Origin: Palleronia marisminoris
GTDB lineage: Bacteria > Pseudomonadota > Alphaproteobacteria > Rhodobacterales > Rhodobacteraceae
DNA: 64,000 bases
Assembly: GCF_900172315.1 (NCBI RefSeq)
Contig: NZ_FWFV01000009.1
Location: 1 to 64,000, forward strand
Reading direction: 5' to 3'
Positions 40,003 to 47,848 of this stretch are shown in pieces. Numbering within the stretch: position 1 is the stretch's first letter; the number at the start of each line of letters is the position of its first letter. The translations under genes and the position numbers were made by a program. The notes below the pieces were generated by a model that ran no database searches, had not been told where the DNA came from, and saw nothing but the letters and a program-made list of their open reading frames with translations.

Positions 40003-40417
40003 GGATTTCAACCTCGGGACTGTCCCTGAACAGCAGGTGCAGCGCAACCTCGTCACCTTCGTTGCGCGGTTCGACGCCGTCGATCTGCACATAGACGGTC
40101 TCGGGTGAGAGGGTCATGTCGCGGCCGGCGGCGATCTCGATTCCGGGCAGGGGAGTCGGATCCCCGTCGGCCTTCATGGCGGCGCCGACGACCTGGCCAG
40201 TCCCGCCGATCTCGGTCTCTGCCCCGGTGAGGAAGACGGGGGCATCGCGGTCGTTCTCGATTTCCAAGTATACGCGCATCTCGTCGCTTTCGCCGGCATT
40301 GGTCCAGGCATGCAGGACGCGGATGCCGTCGCCCTCGGCCAGGTGGTCGTGATCGTCGTGCTGCGCCGCGAGCGGACTGGCGATCAAGGCAAGTACGACG
40401 AACAGGTCAGGGCGCAT
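39944..40417 (-). CDS. PCu(A)C-like periplasmic protein with His-rich ends
   Basis: A 157-residue protein with a signal peptide (residues 1-18, cleaved near LAA-Q). The mature domain follows the PCu(A)C (DUF461) copper-chaperone layout: AWTNAG, then MRVYLEIENDRDAPVFLTGA, then IEIAAGRDMTLSPETVYVQIDG. The family's copper ligands (His and Met in the HxM positions) are not conserved here; Val and Gln occur instead. His-rich segments flank the domain: HDDHDHL after the signal and HTHPHAGHAH at the end. It heads a two-gene operon with the DUF3299-like gene and may carry zinc or another metal. Confidence 0.78.
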   Translation of the reverse strand: MRPDLFVVLALIASPLAAQHDDHDHLAEGDGIRVLHAWTNAGESDEMRVYLEIENDRDAPVFLTGAETEIGGTGQVVGAAMKADGDPTPLPGIEIAAGRDMTLSPETVYVQIDGVEPRNEGDEVALHLLFRDSPEVEIHVETLSPDARTHPHAGHAH

Positions 40418-40452
40418 GGGGTCTCTCCGGTCTCGGGTCTGCTTCGTATGGA

Positions 40453-40465
40453 GTTACAACGTAAC
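40453..40465 (-). promoter_or_regulatory. Zur-like palindrome upstream of the metal-handling pair
   Basis: A perfect 5-3-5 palindrome, GTTAC-AAC-GTAAC, lies 36 bp before the PCu(A)C-like start. It has the same spacing as the GTTAT-NNN-ATAAC core recognised by proteobacterial Zur, differing by one base per half. Regulation by zinc is an inference from the motif and the downstream genes. Confidence 0.4.
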
Positions 40466-40467
40466 AA

Positions 40468-41040
40468 CTACGCGAAGGCGCCCGCCATCTCTGGCCGGTA
40501 TCCCGCTGCGAGGGTTTTCAGGATCGGGGCCGGGGTCAGCACGGTTACAGGAATGCGCGGGCGGGCGGTCGGCATCCCGTACCCGTCGGGCGACCAGGGC
40601 AGCACGCAGCCGGTGCGGACAAGGTGCGGCTGACCGTCGTGGAGGATGAAGGCGCCGGCGGGCAGGTCGCGGATATCGGCGCTGATCCGTCGTTGCCGGC
40701 GGGTGTGAGGCACGATGCGGGCGGTGTGCAGGGTCGCGTCGATCTCGGACATGCGCGCGACTTCCGCGACCCCCTTCTGCCAGGCGTGGCGGAACGCCAT
40801 GGCGGCCTCGCGCCGACATTCGCAGCAGGGCCGATGTCCGGCCGCCAGGGCTGTGGCCTCGTCGAGGAAGAACAGCTCGGTATAGCTGCGGGGGGACATG
40901 ATGCGGCGCCGGCGCCCGCGAAACTCCAACTGGCAGCTGATCCAGGCCTTGGTCTTCCACCGGGCCTGTCGCAGCCGGCCGTTGTCGTCATGCAGACAGC
41001 CGCGATTTCCCATGAGTTGGCCGCGGGCCGGGTGGGACAT
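40468..41040 (-). CDS. Conserved hypothetical protein with Ada-like Cys motif
   Basis: A 190-residue cytoplasmic protein with no named family that I can assign with certainty. It begins RGQLMGNRGCLHDDNGRL and has ATALAAGHRPCCECRRE near residue 70. The latter resembles the zinc-binding end of the Ada N-terminal domain (A..AGYRPC..C.P), and the earlier WISCQLEFRGRRR segment supplies a further Cys. A small metal-binding domain is therefore likely. No membrane segment or signal is present. The start at 41040 has GCGAGAT upstream. It precedes the PCu(A)C-like gene by 50 bp on the same strand. Confidence 0.68.
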   Translation of the reverse strand: MSHPARGQLMGNRGCLHDDNGRLRQARWKTKAWISCQLEFRGRRRRIMSPRSYTELFFLDEATALAAGHRPCCECRREAAMAFRHAWQKGVAEVARMSEIDATLHTARIVPHTRRQRRISADIRDLPAGAFILHDGQPHLVRTGCVLPWSPDGYGMPTARPRIPVTVLTPAPILKTLAAGYRPEMAGAFA

Positions 41041-41119
41041 GATCTCGCCGGTCGGGGCCATCCTGTTCTGGCGGGGGGGCTTGGTCTGGACGTTCAATTG
41101 GCCTGCACCTCATCGGGTG

Positions 41120-41135
41120 GGCGGTTTCGACCGCC
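41120..41135 (+). other. UUCG-capped hairpin
   Basis: GGCGGT and ACCGCC form a perfect 6-bp stem capped by TTCG on the plus strand, followed by a pyrimidine-rich stretch. It lies in the 157-bp gap between the DUF6869-like gene and the Ada-like gene, where it may act as a weak or bidirectional terminator or protect an RNA 3' end. No plus-strand gene is seen here. Confidence 0.3.
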
Positions 41136-41197
41136 TCACAATCTTCTTCTTTGAATGGCCCGACTATGTTGCGGAATCGCTCCTTTTGGAAGCCGTC

Positions 41198-41617
41198 TCA
41201 GTCACGAATCGCCAGGATGCGCGCTTTGAGGAACGGGTGCTCGATCTCTTCGGCGGAGACTTGCCGCATGGCGCGGCGCAGCTCCGGGCGGCCGGGGGCA
41301 GCCGCCTCCAAGCATCCGATAGCCTCGGTACCAGAGCGGCGCACCAGATCGTCGAGCGGCCCGGCGCCCAGTTCCTCGGCGCGCTCGGGTGCCAGGTCGA
41401 GACAGGCGAACAAGGCGGCGCAGGCAAGCTCGGGCTCGGCGATCACGAGGTGATCGAACAGGTCCACCGTCCAGACGTCTGTTTCATCCCCCTCAGGCCG
41501 GTCGAGCGCGCCGAGGAACCGCTCGGCGAAGCGGTCGACCGGAAGATCCCCCGGCGGCAGCGCGTCGGTATCCGAAGGCAGGTCGAGCGCTGCGGCGACG
41601 CGATCCCGGGGGATCAC
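41198..41617 (-). CDS. DUF6869-like protein, translationally coupled to prfC
   Basis: A 139-residue acidic, helical protein. The central region WTVDLFDHLVIAEPELACAA and GPLDDLVRRSGTEAIGCLEAAA resembles DUF6869, a family of unknown function (recalled, not searched). No signal peptide, membrane helix or catalytic motif is visible. It starts at a GTG that overlaps the prfC stop (GTGA), so it should be made together with release factor 3. Open reading continues upstream into prfC in a different frame and is not credible as an N-terminus. Confidence 0.72.
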   Translation of the reverse strand: MIPRDRVAAALDLPSDTDALPPGDLPVDRFAERFLGALDRPEGDETDVWTVDLFDHLVIAEPELACAALFACLDLAPERAEELGAGPLDDLVRRSGTEAIGCLEAAAPGRPELRRAMRQVSAEEIEHPFLKARILAIRD

Positions 41618-43221
41618 GTCATCATCTCCTTGGTGGCGGTCAGGGTCAGCTCGGGCCAGTCCCGCTCGACCCGGTCGATGTCCCATTGCAGGCGCGTCAG
41701 GAACACGAGGTCGCCGTCATTGTCGCGCGCCATGTGGCCCTTGTTGACCTGCGCAAAGGCCTCGATCTTGTCCTTGGGGCCGTGCATCCAGCGCGCGGAA
41801 GTGAACTGCGAGGGCTCGAACCGGACGGGCAGACCGTATTCCAGCTCGATCCGGCTCGCCAGAACCTCGAATTGCAGGGCGCCGACGACGCCGACGATGA
41901 AGCCCGCGCCCAGCATCGGCTTGAAGACCTTCGCAGCACCCTCTTCGGCGAATTGCATCAGCGCCTTGTCGAGGTGCTTGGCCTTCATCGGGTCGCCCGC
42001 GCGGCAGTTCTGCAGAAGCTCGGGCGCGAAACTGGGAATACCCTGCACCCGCAGCGCCTCGCCCTCGGTCAGGGTGTCACCGATACGAAGCTGGCCGTGG
42101 TTCGGGATGCCCATGATGTCGCCGGCCCAGGCTTCCTCGGCCAGCTCTCGATCCGAGGCAAGGAAAAGCACCGGGTTCGTGATCGCCATGGGCTTCTTTG
42201 TGCGCACATGGGTCAGCTTCATGCCGCGCTTGAAGTGCCCCGAGGCGAGGCGCACGAATGCCACCCGGTCGCGATGCTTGGGGTCCATGTTCGCCTGCAC
42301 CTTGAAGACGAAACCCGCGACCTTCTCTTCCTCGGGCGCGATCTGGCGGGGGCTGGCCTTTTGGGGCTGCGGCTGGGGGCCAAAGCGGCCAATTCCGTCC
42401 ATGAGTTCGCGCACGCCGAACGAGTTGATCGCGCTGCCGAACCAGATCGGGGTCAGGACGCCGTCCAGAAGCCCCTGCGCGTCGAAGGCGGGCAGAAGCT
42501 CGCGCGCCATCTCGACCTCTTCGCGGAGTTTCTCCAACAGGTGGGCCGGGACGTGCTCTTCCATCTTCGGGTCGTCGAGGCCCTGAAGCCGCACGCTCTC
42601 GGCCACCTTGTTCCGGTCGGCGCGGTCCATCAGTTCCAGCCGGTCGTTCAGCATGTCGTAACAGCCGAGGAAGTCGCGTCCGACGCCGATGGGCCACGAG
42701 GCGGGCGTGACGTCGATGGCCAGGTTTTCCTGGATCTCGTCGATGATGTCGAAGGTGTCGCGGCTTTCGCGGTCCATCTTGTTGCAGAAGGTCAGGATCG
42801 GCAGGTCGCGCAGACGGCAGACCTCGAACAGCTTCTGCGTCTGGCTTTCCACGCCCTTGGCGCCGTCGATCACCATGACCGCGGCATCGACAGCCGTCAG
42901 CGTGCGATAGGTGTCCTCGGAGAAATCGCTGTGGCCCGGAGTGTCGACGAGGTTGAAGCGATAGCCACCGAAATCGAACGACATGGCGGAGGCCGAGACC
43001 GAGATCCCGCGGTCCTTCTCCATCTGCATGAAGTCCGAGCGCGTCCGGCGCGCCTCACCCTTGGCGCGGACCTGTCCGGCCATCTGGATCGCGCCACCGT
43101 AGAGAAGGAACTTCTCGGTCAGCGTCGTCTTGCCGGCATCGGGGTGCGAAATGATCGCGAATGTCCGGCGACGGGCGATCTCGGGGGGCAGCGGAGCTGC
43201 GTTGTGCGAACGGTCGAGCAT
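41614..43221 (-). CDS. prfC: Peptide chain release factor 3
   Basis: A 535-residue translational GTPase that removes RF1/RF2 from the ribosome after termination. GTPase motifs: G1 ISHPDAGKTTLTEKFLL, G2 region SDFMQMEKDRGISVS, G3 VDTPGHSDFS, G4 FCNKMDRE. EF-G-like domains II and III follow; there are no domains IV-V, as expected for RF3. Two Met codons three apart could start it (43221 or 43230); neither has a strong ribosome site. The next gene is coupled by a 4-base overlap. Confidence 0.95.
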   Translation of the reverse strand: MLDRSHNAAPLPPEIARRRTFAIISHPDAGKTTLTEKFLLYGGAIQMAGQVRAKGEARRTRSDFMQMEKDRGISVSASAMSFDFGGYRFNLVDTPGHSDFSEDTYRTLTAVDAAVMVIDGAKGVESQTQKLFEVCRLRDLPILTFCNKMDRESRDTFDIIDEIQENLAIDVTPASWPIGVGRDFLGCYDMLNDRLELMDRADRNKVAESVRLQGLDDPKMEEHVPAHLLEKLREEVEMARELLPAFDAQGLLDGVLTPIWFGSAINSFGVRELMDGIGRFGPQPQPQKASPRQIAPEEEKVAGFVFKVQANMDPKHRDRVAFVRLASGHFKRGMKLTHVRTKKPMAITNPVLFLASDRELAEEAWAGDIMGIPNHGQLRIGDTLTEGEALRVQGIPSFAPELLQNCRAGDPMKAKHLDKALMQFAEEGAAKVFKPMLGAGFIVGVVGALQFEVLASRIELEYGLPVRFEPSQFTSARWMHGPKDKIEAFAQVNKGHMARDNDGDLVFLTRLQWDIDRVERDWPELTLTATKEMMT

Positions 43222-43304
43222 GGGGCGCATATATTTGCCCGAGGGGCAGGGCGCAATCGGGTGTCAGGGCTGCGATGAAGCCCGTCGCGTGGCATTCGTC
43301 CGGT

Positions 43305-44303
43305 TCAGCCGATGCTGGCCCGGCGCAGAAGATCGGTCGCGCGCTCCGAGCGGAAGTGGCGGTGGTCCAGTTCGATCGCGTAGGTGCTTTCGCCCGCGTT
43401 GCTTTCGACCGGCACATCGAGTGGCAGGGCGCGCCGCGTGGTGTGATCCACGAGGAACGTCTCGGCCGCAATGCCCTCGGCATAGATGATCTCGTGCCGG
43501 TCGAAGAGCATCTGGTAATAGTCCACGAAACCGCCGCACGTCCGCGTCACTGCGTCCCCGTCGAGCAGGTGGCTGGCCTTCACGAGCACCTCGGCCCGGC
43601 CCGCGCCCAGGCGATCTTTGCGCTGATAGACGAACAGCCGGTGGTTCGGGCTGACGATCAGGTCGCGAGAGTTGTTCAGAGCGCCCTTGCGGATCCTGAT
43701 CGGGGCGAGGGCACCGAGAGCGCGCACTGTCCGCCGCCCGATCCAGCGTATCGGCTGCACGCCATGGTCGCGGGTCAGGATGCGGTCGCCCGTATTCAGA
43801 TGTTCGATGGCCCGTTGGGACCCGTTGGCCATGGTGACGTGGGTGCCGCGCGTGAACGACACGCAGGTCGTTTCGGCGAAACGGGTCATCGCGGTGTCCC
43901 GGTCAATCGCCACGATCGCGTAGTCGCTGCGGGGCGACATCTCGGCCAGCGGGTAGATATGGATGTCGCAGATCGAGCCGCCAGGCCGGAATTCCGAGAG
44001 CAGCAGGGCCTCGACGACCGAACCGTCCGGGGACATGAAGGTCACGCATGAATCGAGCGTGATGGCAGCGCCGGCACGGCCGACCTCGCTCGATGGCGCG
44101 ACATGGAACGAGCCGTTTTCGCAGGGCGACAGAACGAGGCTGCTGCACACGGCGCCGATCGACAACTGGTAGACATCCCCGGCGACGAGATCCTCGGCCG
44201 GGCCAAGAGGGTCGCCCAGGTTGGCCCCGTCAGATGCGATGAGATCGCGGGCGCCATGGACGGGCAGGATTCGGTAAGGGTTCGGCGGGATGGAAGCCGG
44301 CAA
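43305..44303 (-). CDS. Hint-domain protein
   Basis: A 332-residue protein. Residues about 145-290 form a Hedgehog/intein (Hint) domain: CVSFTRGTHVTMANGSQRA begins the fold with the candidate nucleophile Cys, then LNTGDRILTRDHGVQPIRW, and LIVSPNHRLFV supplies the conserved His motif. The N-terminal 140 residues are beta-rich without a recognised domain; the C-terminal part ends in RRALPLDVPVESNAGEST. Such proteins are numerous in Rhodobacterales, but few have been studied; self-cleavage is likely from the fold but unproven. No signal peptide is seen. A divergent 208-bp region separates it from the SDR gene. Confidence 0.85.
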   Translation of the reverse strand: MPASIPPNPYRILPVHGARDLIASDGANLGDPLGPAEDLVAGDVYQLSIGAVCSSLVLSPCENGSFHVAPSSEVGRAGAAITLDSCVTFMSPDGSVVEALLLSEFRPGGSICDIHIYPLAEMSPRSDYAIVAIDRDTAMTRFAETTCVSFTRGTHVTMANGSQRAIEHLNTGDRILTRDHGVQPIRWIGRRTVRALGALAPIRIRKGALNNSRDLIVSPNHRLFVYQRKDRLGAGRAEVLVKASHLLDGDAVTRTCGGFVDYYQMLFDRHEIIYAEGIAAETFLVDHTTRRALPLDVPVESNAGESTYAIELDHRHFRSERATDLLRRASIG

Positions 44304-44511
44304 AGGAGCGCTTTCGAAATAGTGGACCTGCCGCAGTGAAGCGGTCGGTCAGTGCTAATCGAAGGGTGGACTACATCAACATAATGGACGAATTCTTTCG
44401 ACAAAAGATGAACGGGCGTCGGAACCCATGTTCCCTTACGTCCTGGCTGGCGCTCTGGACGGGGCAGGGGCCGCCGCCTAGGGTTCCGCGAAATGATAGG
44501 GGAGCACACGG

Positions 44512-45291
44512 ATGGATCTTGGAATCGGTGGGAAGCGGGCGCTGGTGACGGCGTCGTCCAAGGGGCTCGGCCTGGGATGCGCCCGGGCGCTGGCCGCGGC
44601 AGGCGTCGATCTGGTGATGAACGCGCGCGGCGCCGAGGCGCTGGCTGCGGCGGCATCCTCGATAAGGGACGAGTTCGGCGTCGCGGTGACCGAGGTGCCG
44701 GCCGATATCACCACCGAAGAGGGTAGGTCGCGGGTTCTCGATGCCGCGGGTGAGCCGGACATCCTCGTGACCAATGCCGGCGGTCCGCCCCCCGGCACGT
44801 GGGCCGACTGGGATCGTGACGACTTCATTGCTGCACTCGATGCCAACATGCTGACCCCCATCGCGCTGATGAAAGCCTGCCTGCCCATGATGATGGAGCG
44901 CGGTTGGGGCCGGGTGGTGAACATCACGTCGCAATCGGTCAAGTCACCGATCCCGGCTCTTGGCCTGTCCAACTCGGCCCGGGCGGGGCTGACCGGATAC
45001 GTGGCGGGGACCGCGCGGCAGGTGGCCGGGTCGGGCGTCACGATCAACAACCTGTTGCCCGGCATCCACGACACGGACCGCGCTTCCGCGCTGGATACCG
45101 GAGTGTCGAAGCAGAAGGGCATCACGCGCGACGAGGCTCGTTCCGAGCGAGAGGCCTCGATACCTGCCGGTCGCTACGGCACCCCGGCCGAGTTCGGTGC
45201 CGCCTGCGCGTTCCTCTGCTCGCAGCACGCCGGATTCATCGTCGGGCAGAATATCCTGCTGGATGGCGGCGCGGTGAACCTGTCGATGTAG
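44512..45291 (+). CDS. Short-chain dehydrogenase/reductase, atypical active site
   Basis: A 259-residue Rossmann-fold oxidoreductase of the FabG-like SDR family. The cofactor loop ALVTASSKGLGLGCA (TxxxGxG type) and NAGGPPPGTW are present, and the C-terminus has the usual FLCSQHAGFIVGQNILLDGG. The catalytic YxxxK is replaced: after VVNITSQSVKSPIP the helix reads LSNSARAGLTGYV, with Ser and Arg at the Tyr and Lys positions. A subgroup of SDRs shares this change; substrate unknown. GGGGAG lies 8 bases before the ATG. Confidence 0.88.
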   Translation: MDLGIGGKRALVTASSKGLGLGCARALAAAGVDLVMNARGAEALAAAASSIRDEFGVAVTEVPADITTEEGRSRVLDAAGEPDILVTNAGGPPPGTWADWDRDDFIAALDANMLTPIALMKACLPMMMERGWGRVVNITSQSVKSPIPALGLSNSARAGLTGYVAGTARQVAGSGVTINNLLPGIHDTDRASALDTGVSKQKGITRDEARSEREASIPAGRYGTPAEFGAACAFLCSQHAGFIVGQNILLDGGAVNLSM

Positions 45292-45307
45292 CGGGGTCGT
45301 CGCGGCG

Positions 45308-46180
45308 TCAGTAGGCCAGGTCGACGGCGACCGGGTAGTGGTCGCTGGGCCACTCGCCTTCGAAGCGGTGGCGCAGCACGTAGGGGCCTTGAACGACGCG
45401 GGCCCCGCTAAAGGCGATGTGGTCGATGGCGCCGAAGAGGTTCAGCCCCCGGTCGAAATGGTAGGTCGCGCCGCGGATGTCGGCGAAGGTCAGGCCGGCG
45501 GCCTTCAGATCGCGGACAGGACCCATCAGGCGGATCGCGTTCAGATCGCCGGCGAGGATGGCAGTCTCTCCGGCATCCAGAACGGGGCGCAGGCGCGTGG
45601 TGACAAGCTCGGTCGAGCGGTGGCGGTTCTCGCGGCTGAACGCGTCGAGATGCACGTTCGTCACATGGATCGTCTTCCCGATTTCATCCTCGAACCGCGC
45701 CCAGGAGGCGAAGGCCGGGTACGATCCGTCGAAGCTGCGCGAATAGATCGTGTCCGGCGTTTCCGAGAAGAAGTACCAGCCCTGGTCGACGAGGCTCAGG
45801 CGGTCGGACCGGTAGAGGATCGGTTGCGTCGACGGAAAGTCGCGCCAATCGCCGACGGCGGCTGCTCGGTAGCCCGGGTTCCGCGCGAGAAGCCAGTCGA
45901 GGGCGAGGTTGGTTCCGCCATCGGACCCGCGGGAAAAGCTCTCCATCTCCTGGAAGGCGATTATGTCGGCGCCGACGGACTTGAAAGCGGCGTCGAGCGG
46001 AGCCTTGCGCTGCTCCCAATCGGCGAGGGACCAGTCGCCGCTTTCCGCGTTGAGGTCGATGTAGTGGACGTTGTAGCTGGCGACCCGCAGGCTGCCTTCG
46101 GGCGGAGGCGGAAGCTCGGCCGGGCCGCGGGCGCATCCCAGCAGGAATAGCAGCAGGACGAGCGGCAGGGCGCGGGGCAT
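45308..46180 (-). CDS. Exported endonuclease/exonuclease/phosphatase-family lipoprotein
   Basis: A 290-residue EEP-superfamily phosphoesterase. The N-terminus (LVLLLFLLGC) is a lipoprotein signal with Cys 16 as the modified residue, so the enzyme is membrane-anchored facing the periplasm. Catalytic blocks: LRVASYNVHYID (Asn), IIAFQEMES (metal Glu), NVHLDAFS, LAGDLNAIR (Asp/Asn) and SDHYPVAVDL (terminal His). All active-site residues of the fold are present. Substrate may be nucleic acid, phospholipid head groups or inositol phosphates; the sequence does not decide. It is 7 bp upstream of the end of the DUF502 gene on the same strand. Confidence 0.85.
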   Translation of the reverse strand: MPRALPLVLLLFLLGCARGPAELPPPPEGSLRVASYNVHYIDLNAESGDWSLADWEQRKAPLDAAFKSVGADIIAFQEMESFSRGSDGGTNLALDWLLARNPGYRAAAVGDWRDFPSTQPILYRSDRLSLVDQGWYFFSETPDTIYSRSFDGSYPAFASWARFEDEIGKTIHVTNVHLDAFSRENRHRSTELVTTRLRPVLDAGETAILAGDLNAIRLMGPVRDLKAAGLTFADIRGATYHFDRGLNLFGAIDHIAFSGARVVQGPYVLRHRFEGEWPSDHYPVAVDLAY

Positions 46181-46187
46181 GACCGCG

Positions 46188-46871
46188 CTACTCGGCCGCG
46201 ATGCGTCCGCCGGCCTCGGACCGGGGACGCGGGGGCGGGTAGACGAGGCCCGCCGATATGACCAGTTTCGCGGCGTCCTCGACGCTCATGTCCAGCTCGA
46301 TCAGTTCCGAGCGGCCGATGAAGAGAAGAAAGCCGCTGGTCGGGTTCGGCGTGGTGGGAAGGAACACGGCGACCTTGCCGTCCGAGGTCGGGATGGCATC
46401 GGCGATCTCGCCCTTCGCGTCGGTCGATACGAAGGCGATGGCCCATAACCCGCGGCGCGGATATTCGACCAGCACGGCCTTGTCGAAGCTCGTCTCGCTC
46501 TGGGCAAAGACCGTCTCGGCGATCTGCTTCAGGCCGGAATAGACCGAGCGCACGATGGGCGTGCGGTCCACCAGGCTTTCGGCCCAGCGCAAGAGCGACC
46601 GGCCGATGAACCCCTTGGCCAGCCAGCCGATGATGACGGTGAAGACCAGGAAGAAGATGACGCCCACGCCGCGCAGGTTGATCCCGATATAGGGCTCGGG
46701 CTTGAAACGGTCCGGAACGAACGGCAGCACGAAGCTGTCCACCCAGCCCATCACCGCCCAGACAAGCCAGATCGTCAGCCCGATGGGGGCGATGACGACC
46801 AGGCCCGTCAGGAAATTGGCCCGCACCTTGGCGAGCGGTCCGGGGCGTCGTGGTTTGGGTTCGGGGCTCAT
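46188..46871 (-). CDS. DUF502 membrane protein
   Basis: A 227-residue inner-membrane protein of family DUF502. Two long hydrophobic helices (about residues 18-42 and 65-88) are followed by RTPIVRSVYSGLKQIAETV, the family's signature, and then by a soluble domain containing GFLLFIGRSELIELDMSVEDA. Function is unknown in bacteria. The region upstream in frame overlaps the psuG gene in another frame and is not coding. The ATG at 46871 has no good ribosome site. Confidence 0.9.
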   Translation of the reverse strand: MSPEPKPRRPGPLAKVRANFLTGLVVIAPIGLTIWLVWAVMGWVDSFVLPFVPDRFKPEPYIGINLRGVGVIFFLVFTVIIGWLAKGFIGRSLLRWAESLVDRTPIVRSVYSGLKQIAETVFAQSETSFDKAVLVEYPRRGLWAIAFVSTDAKGEIADAIPTSDGKVAVFLPTTPNPTSGFLLFIGRSELIELDMSVEDAAKLVISAGLVYPPPRPRSEAGGRIAAE

Positions 46872-46900
46872 GCGCGAGAGATACGCGACCGACGCGAGCG

Positions 46901-47848
46901 CTACAACGGCGCGTCTGTGGCTCCGGCGATTTCCTTGCGGAGGATGCCGATCTCTCGGGCGATCCCGGCGGCGAGACGTGCATTGTTGAGCACCAGGGCG
47001 ATGTTCGCCTCGAGCGAGCGGCCCTCGGTCAATTCGAAGATGCGCGACAGCAGGTACGGCGTGACGGCCTTGGCCGAGACGCCGTCGCGGATGGCTTCGG
47101 AAAGCGCCTGCTCGATGATCGGTGCCAAGGTTTCGGCAGGAATTTCGTCCGCTTCGGGAATCGGGTTCGCGACCAGCTGGCCGCCCGGCAATCCCATCGC
47201 GCCGCGCATCACATGGGCTGCGGCGATGTCCGCGGGACGGTCGAGCCTGAGCGGCGCCGGGTGCTCGGACCCGCGCGACCAGAAGGCCGGCAGCACGTCC
47301 TGACCGACGGCGATCACCGGCACGCCCAGGGTTTCGAGCATCTCCCACGTCTTGGGCAGGTCGAGGATCGCCTTGGCACCGGCCGCGACCACGGTAACGG
47401 GCGTTTCGCTGAGTTCGCGCAGATCGGCCGAGACGTCGAAGCTGCGTTCGGCGCCGCGATGCACGCCGCCGATGCCGCCCGTGGCGAAGACTTCGATCCC
47501 GGCGAGGCGCGCGGCGATCATGGTGGCGGCCACGGTGGTCGCGCCGGTGGTCCGCGTCGCCATGGCAACCGGCAGGTCGGCGCGGCTGAGCTTCGCGACA
47601 TCCCTGGCCTTCGCAAGGTCTGTCATCTGGCCCTCGGTCAGGCCGATATGCAGGACGCCCTTGATCACGGCCATCGTGGCCGGCGTGCCGCCGTGGGCGC
47701 GGATTTCGTCCTCGACCTGGCGGGCCGTCTCGAAATTGCGCGGCCAAGGCATCCCGTGGGTGATGATCGTGCTCTCCAGCGCAACGACGGGGGCGCCGGC
47801 GTCGAGCGCTGCGCGCACCTCTTCGGTCTGTTCGAACGGTCCGGTCAT
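46901..47848 (-). CDS. psuG: Pseudouridine-5'-phosphate glycosidase
   Basis: A 315-residue enzyme that splits pseudouridine 5'-phosphate into uracil and ribose 5-phosphate, reversing the C-glycosidic bond. Diagnostic segments are VALESTIITHGMPWPRNFE near residue 22 (metal and substrate Glu), FATGGIGGVHRGAE near residue 124, and the C-terminal LVLNNARLAAGIA. AGGAG lies 10 bases before the ATG. It overlaps psuK by 4 bases, forming the standard two-step pseudouridine breakdown operon. Confidence 0.95.
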   Translation of the reverse strand: MTGPFEQTEEVRAALDAGAPVVALESTIITHGMPWPRNFETARQVEDEIRAHGGTPATMAVIKGVLHIGLTEGQMTDLAKARDVAKLSRADLPVAMATRTTGATTVAATMIAARLAGIEVFATGGIGGVHRGAERSFDVSADLRELSETPVTVVAAGAKAILDLPKTWEMLETLGVPVIAVGQDVLPAFWSRGSEHPAPLRLDRPADIAAAHVMRGAMGLPGGQLVANPIPEADEIPAETLAPIIEQALSEAIRDGVSAKAVTPYLLSRIFELTEGRSLEANIALVLNNARLAAGIAREIGILRKEIAGATDAPL

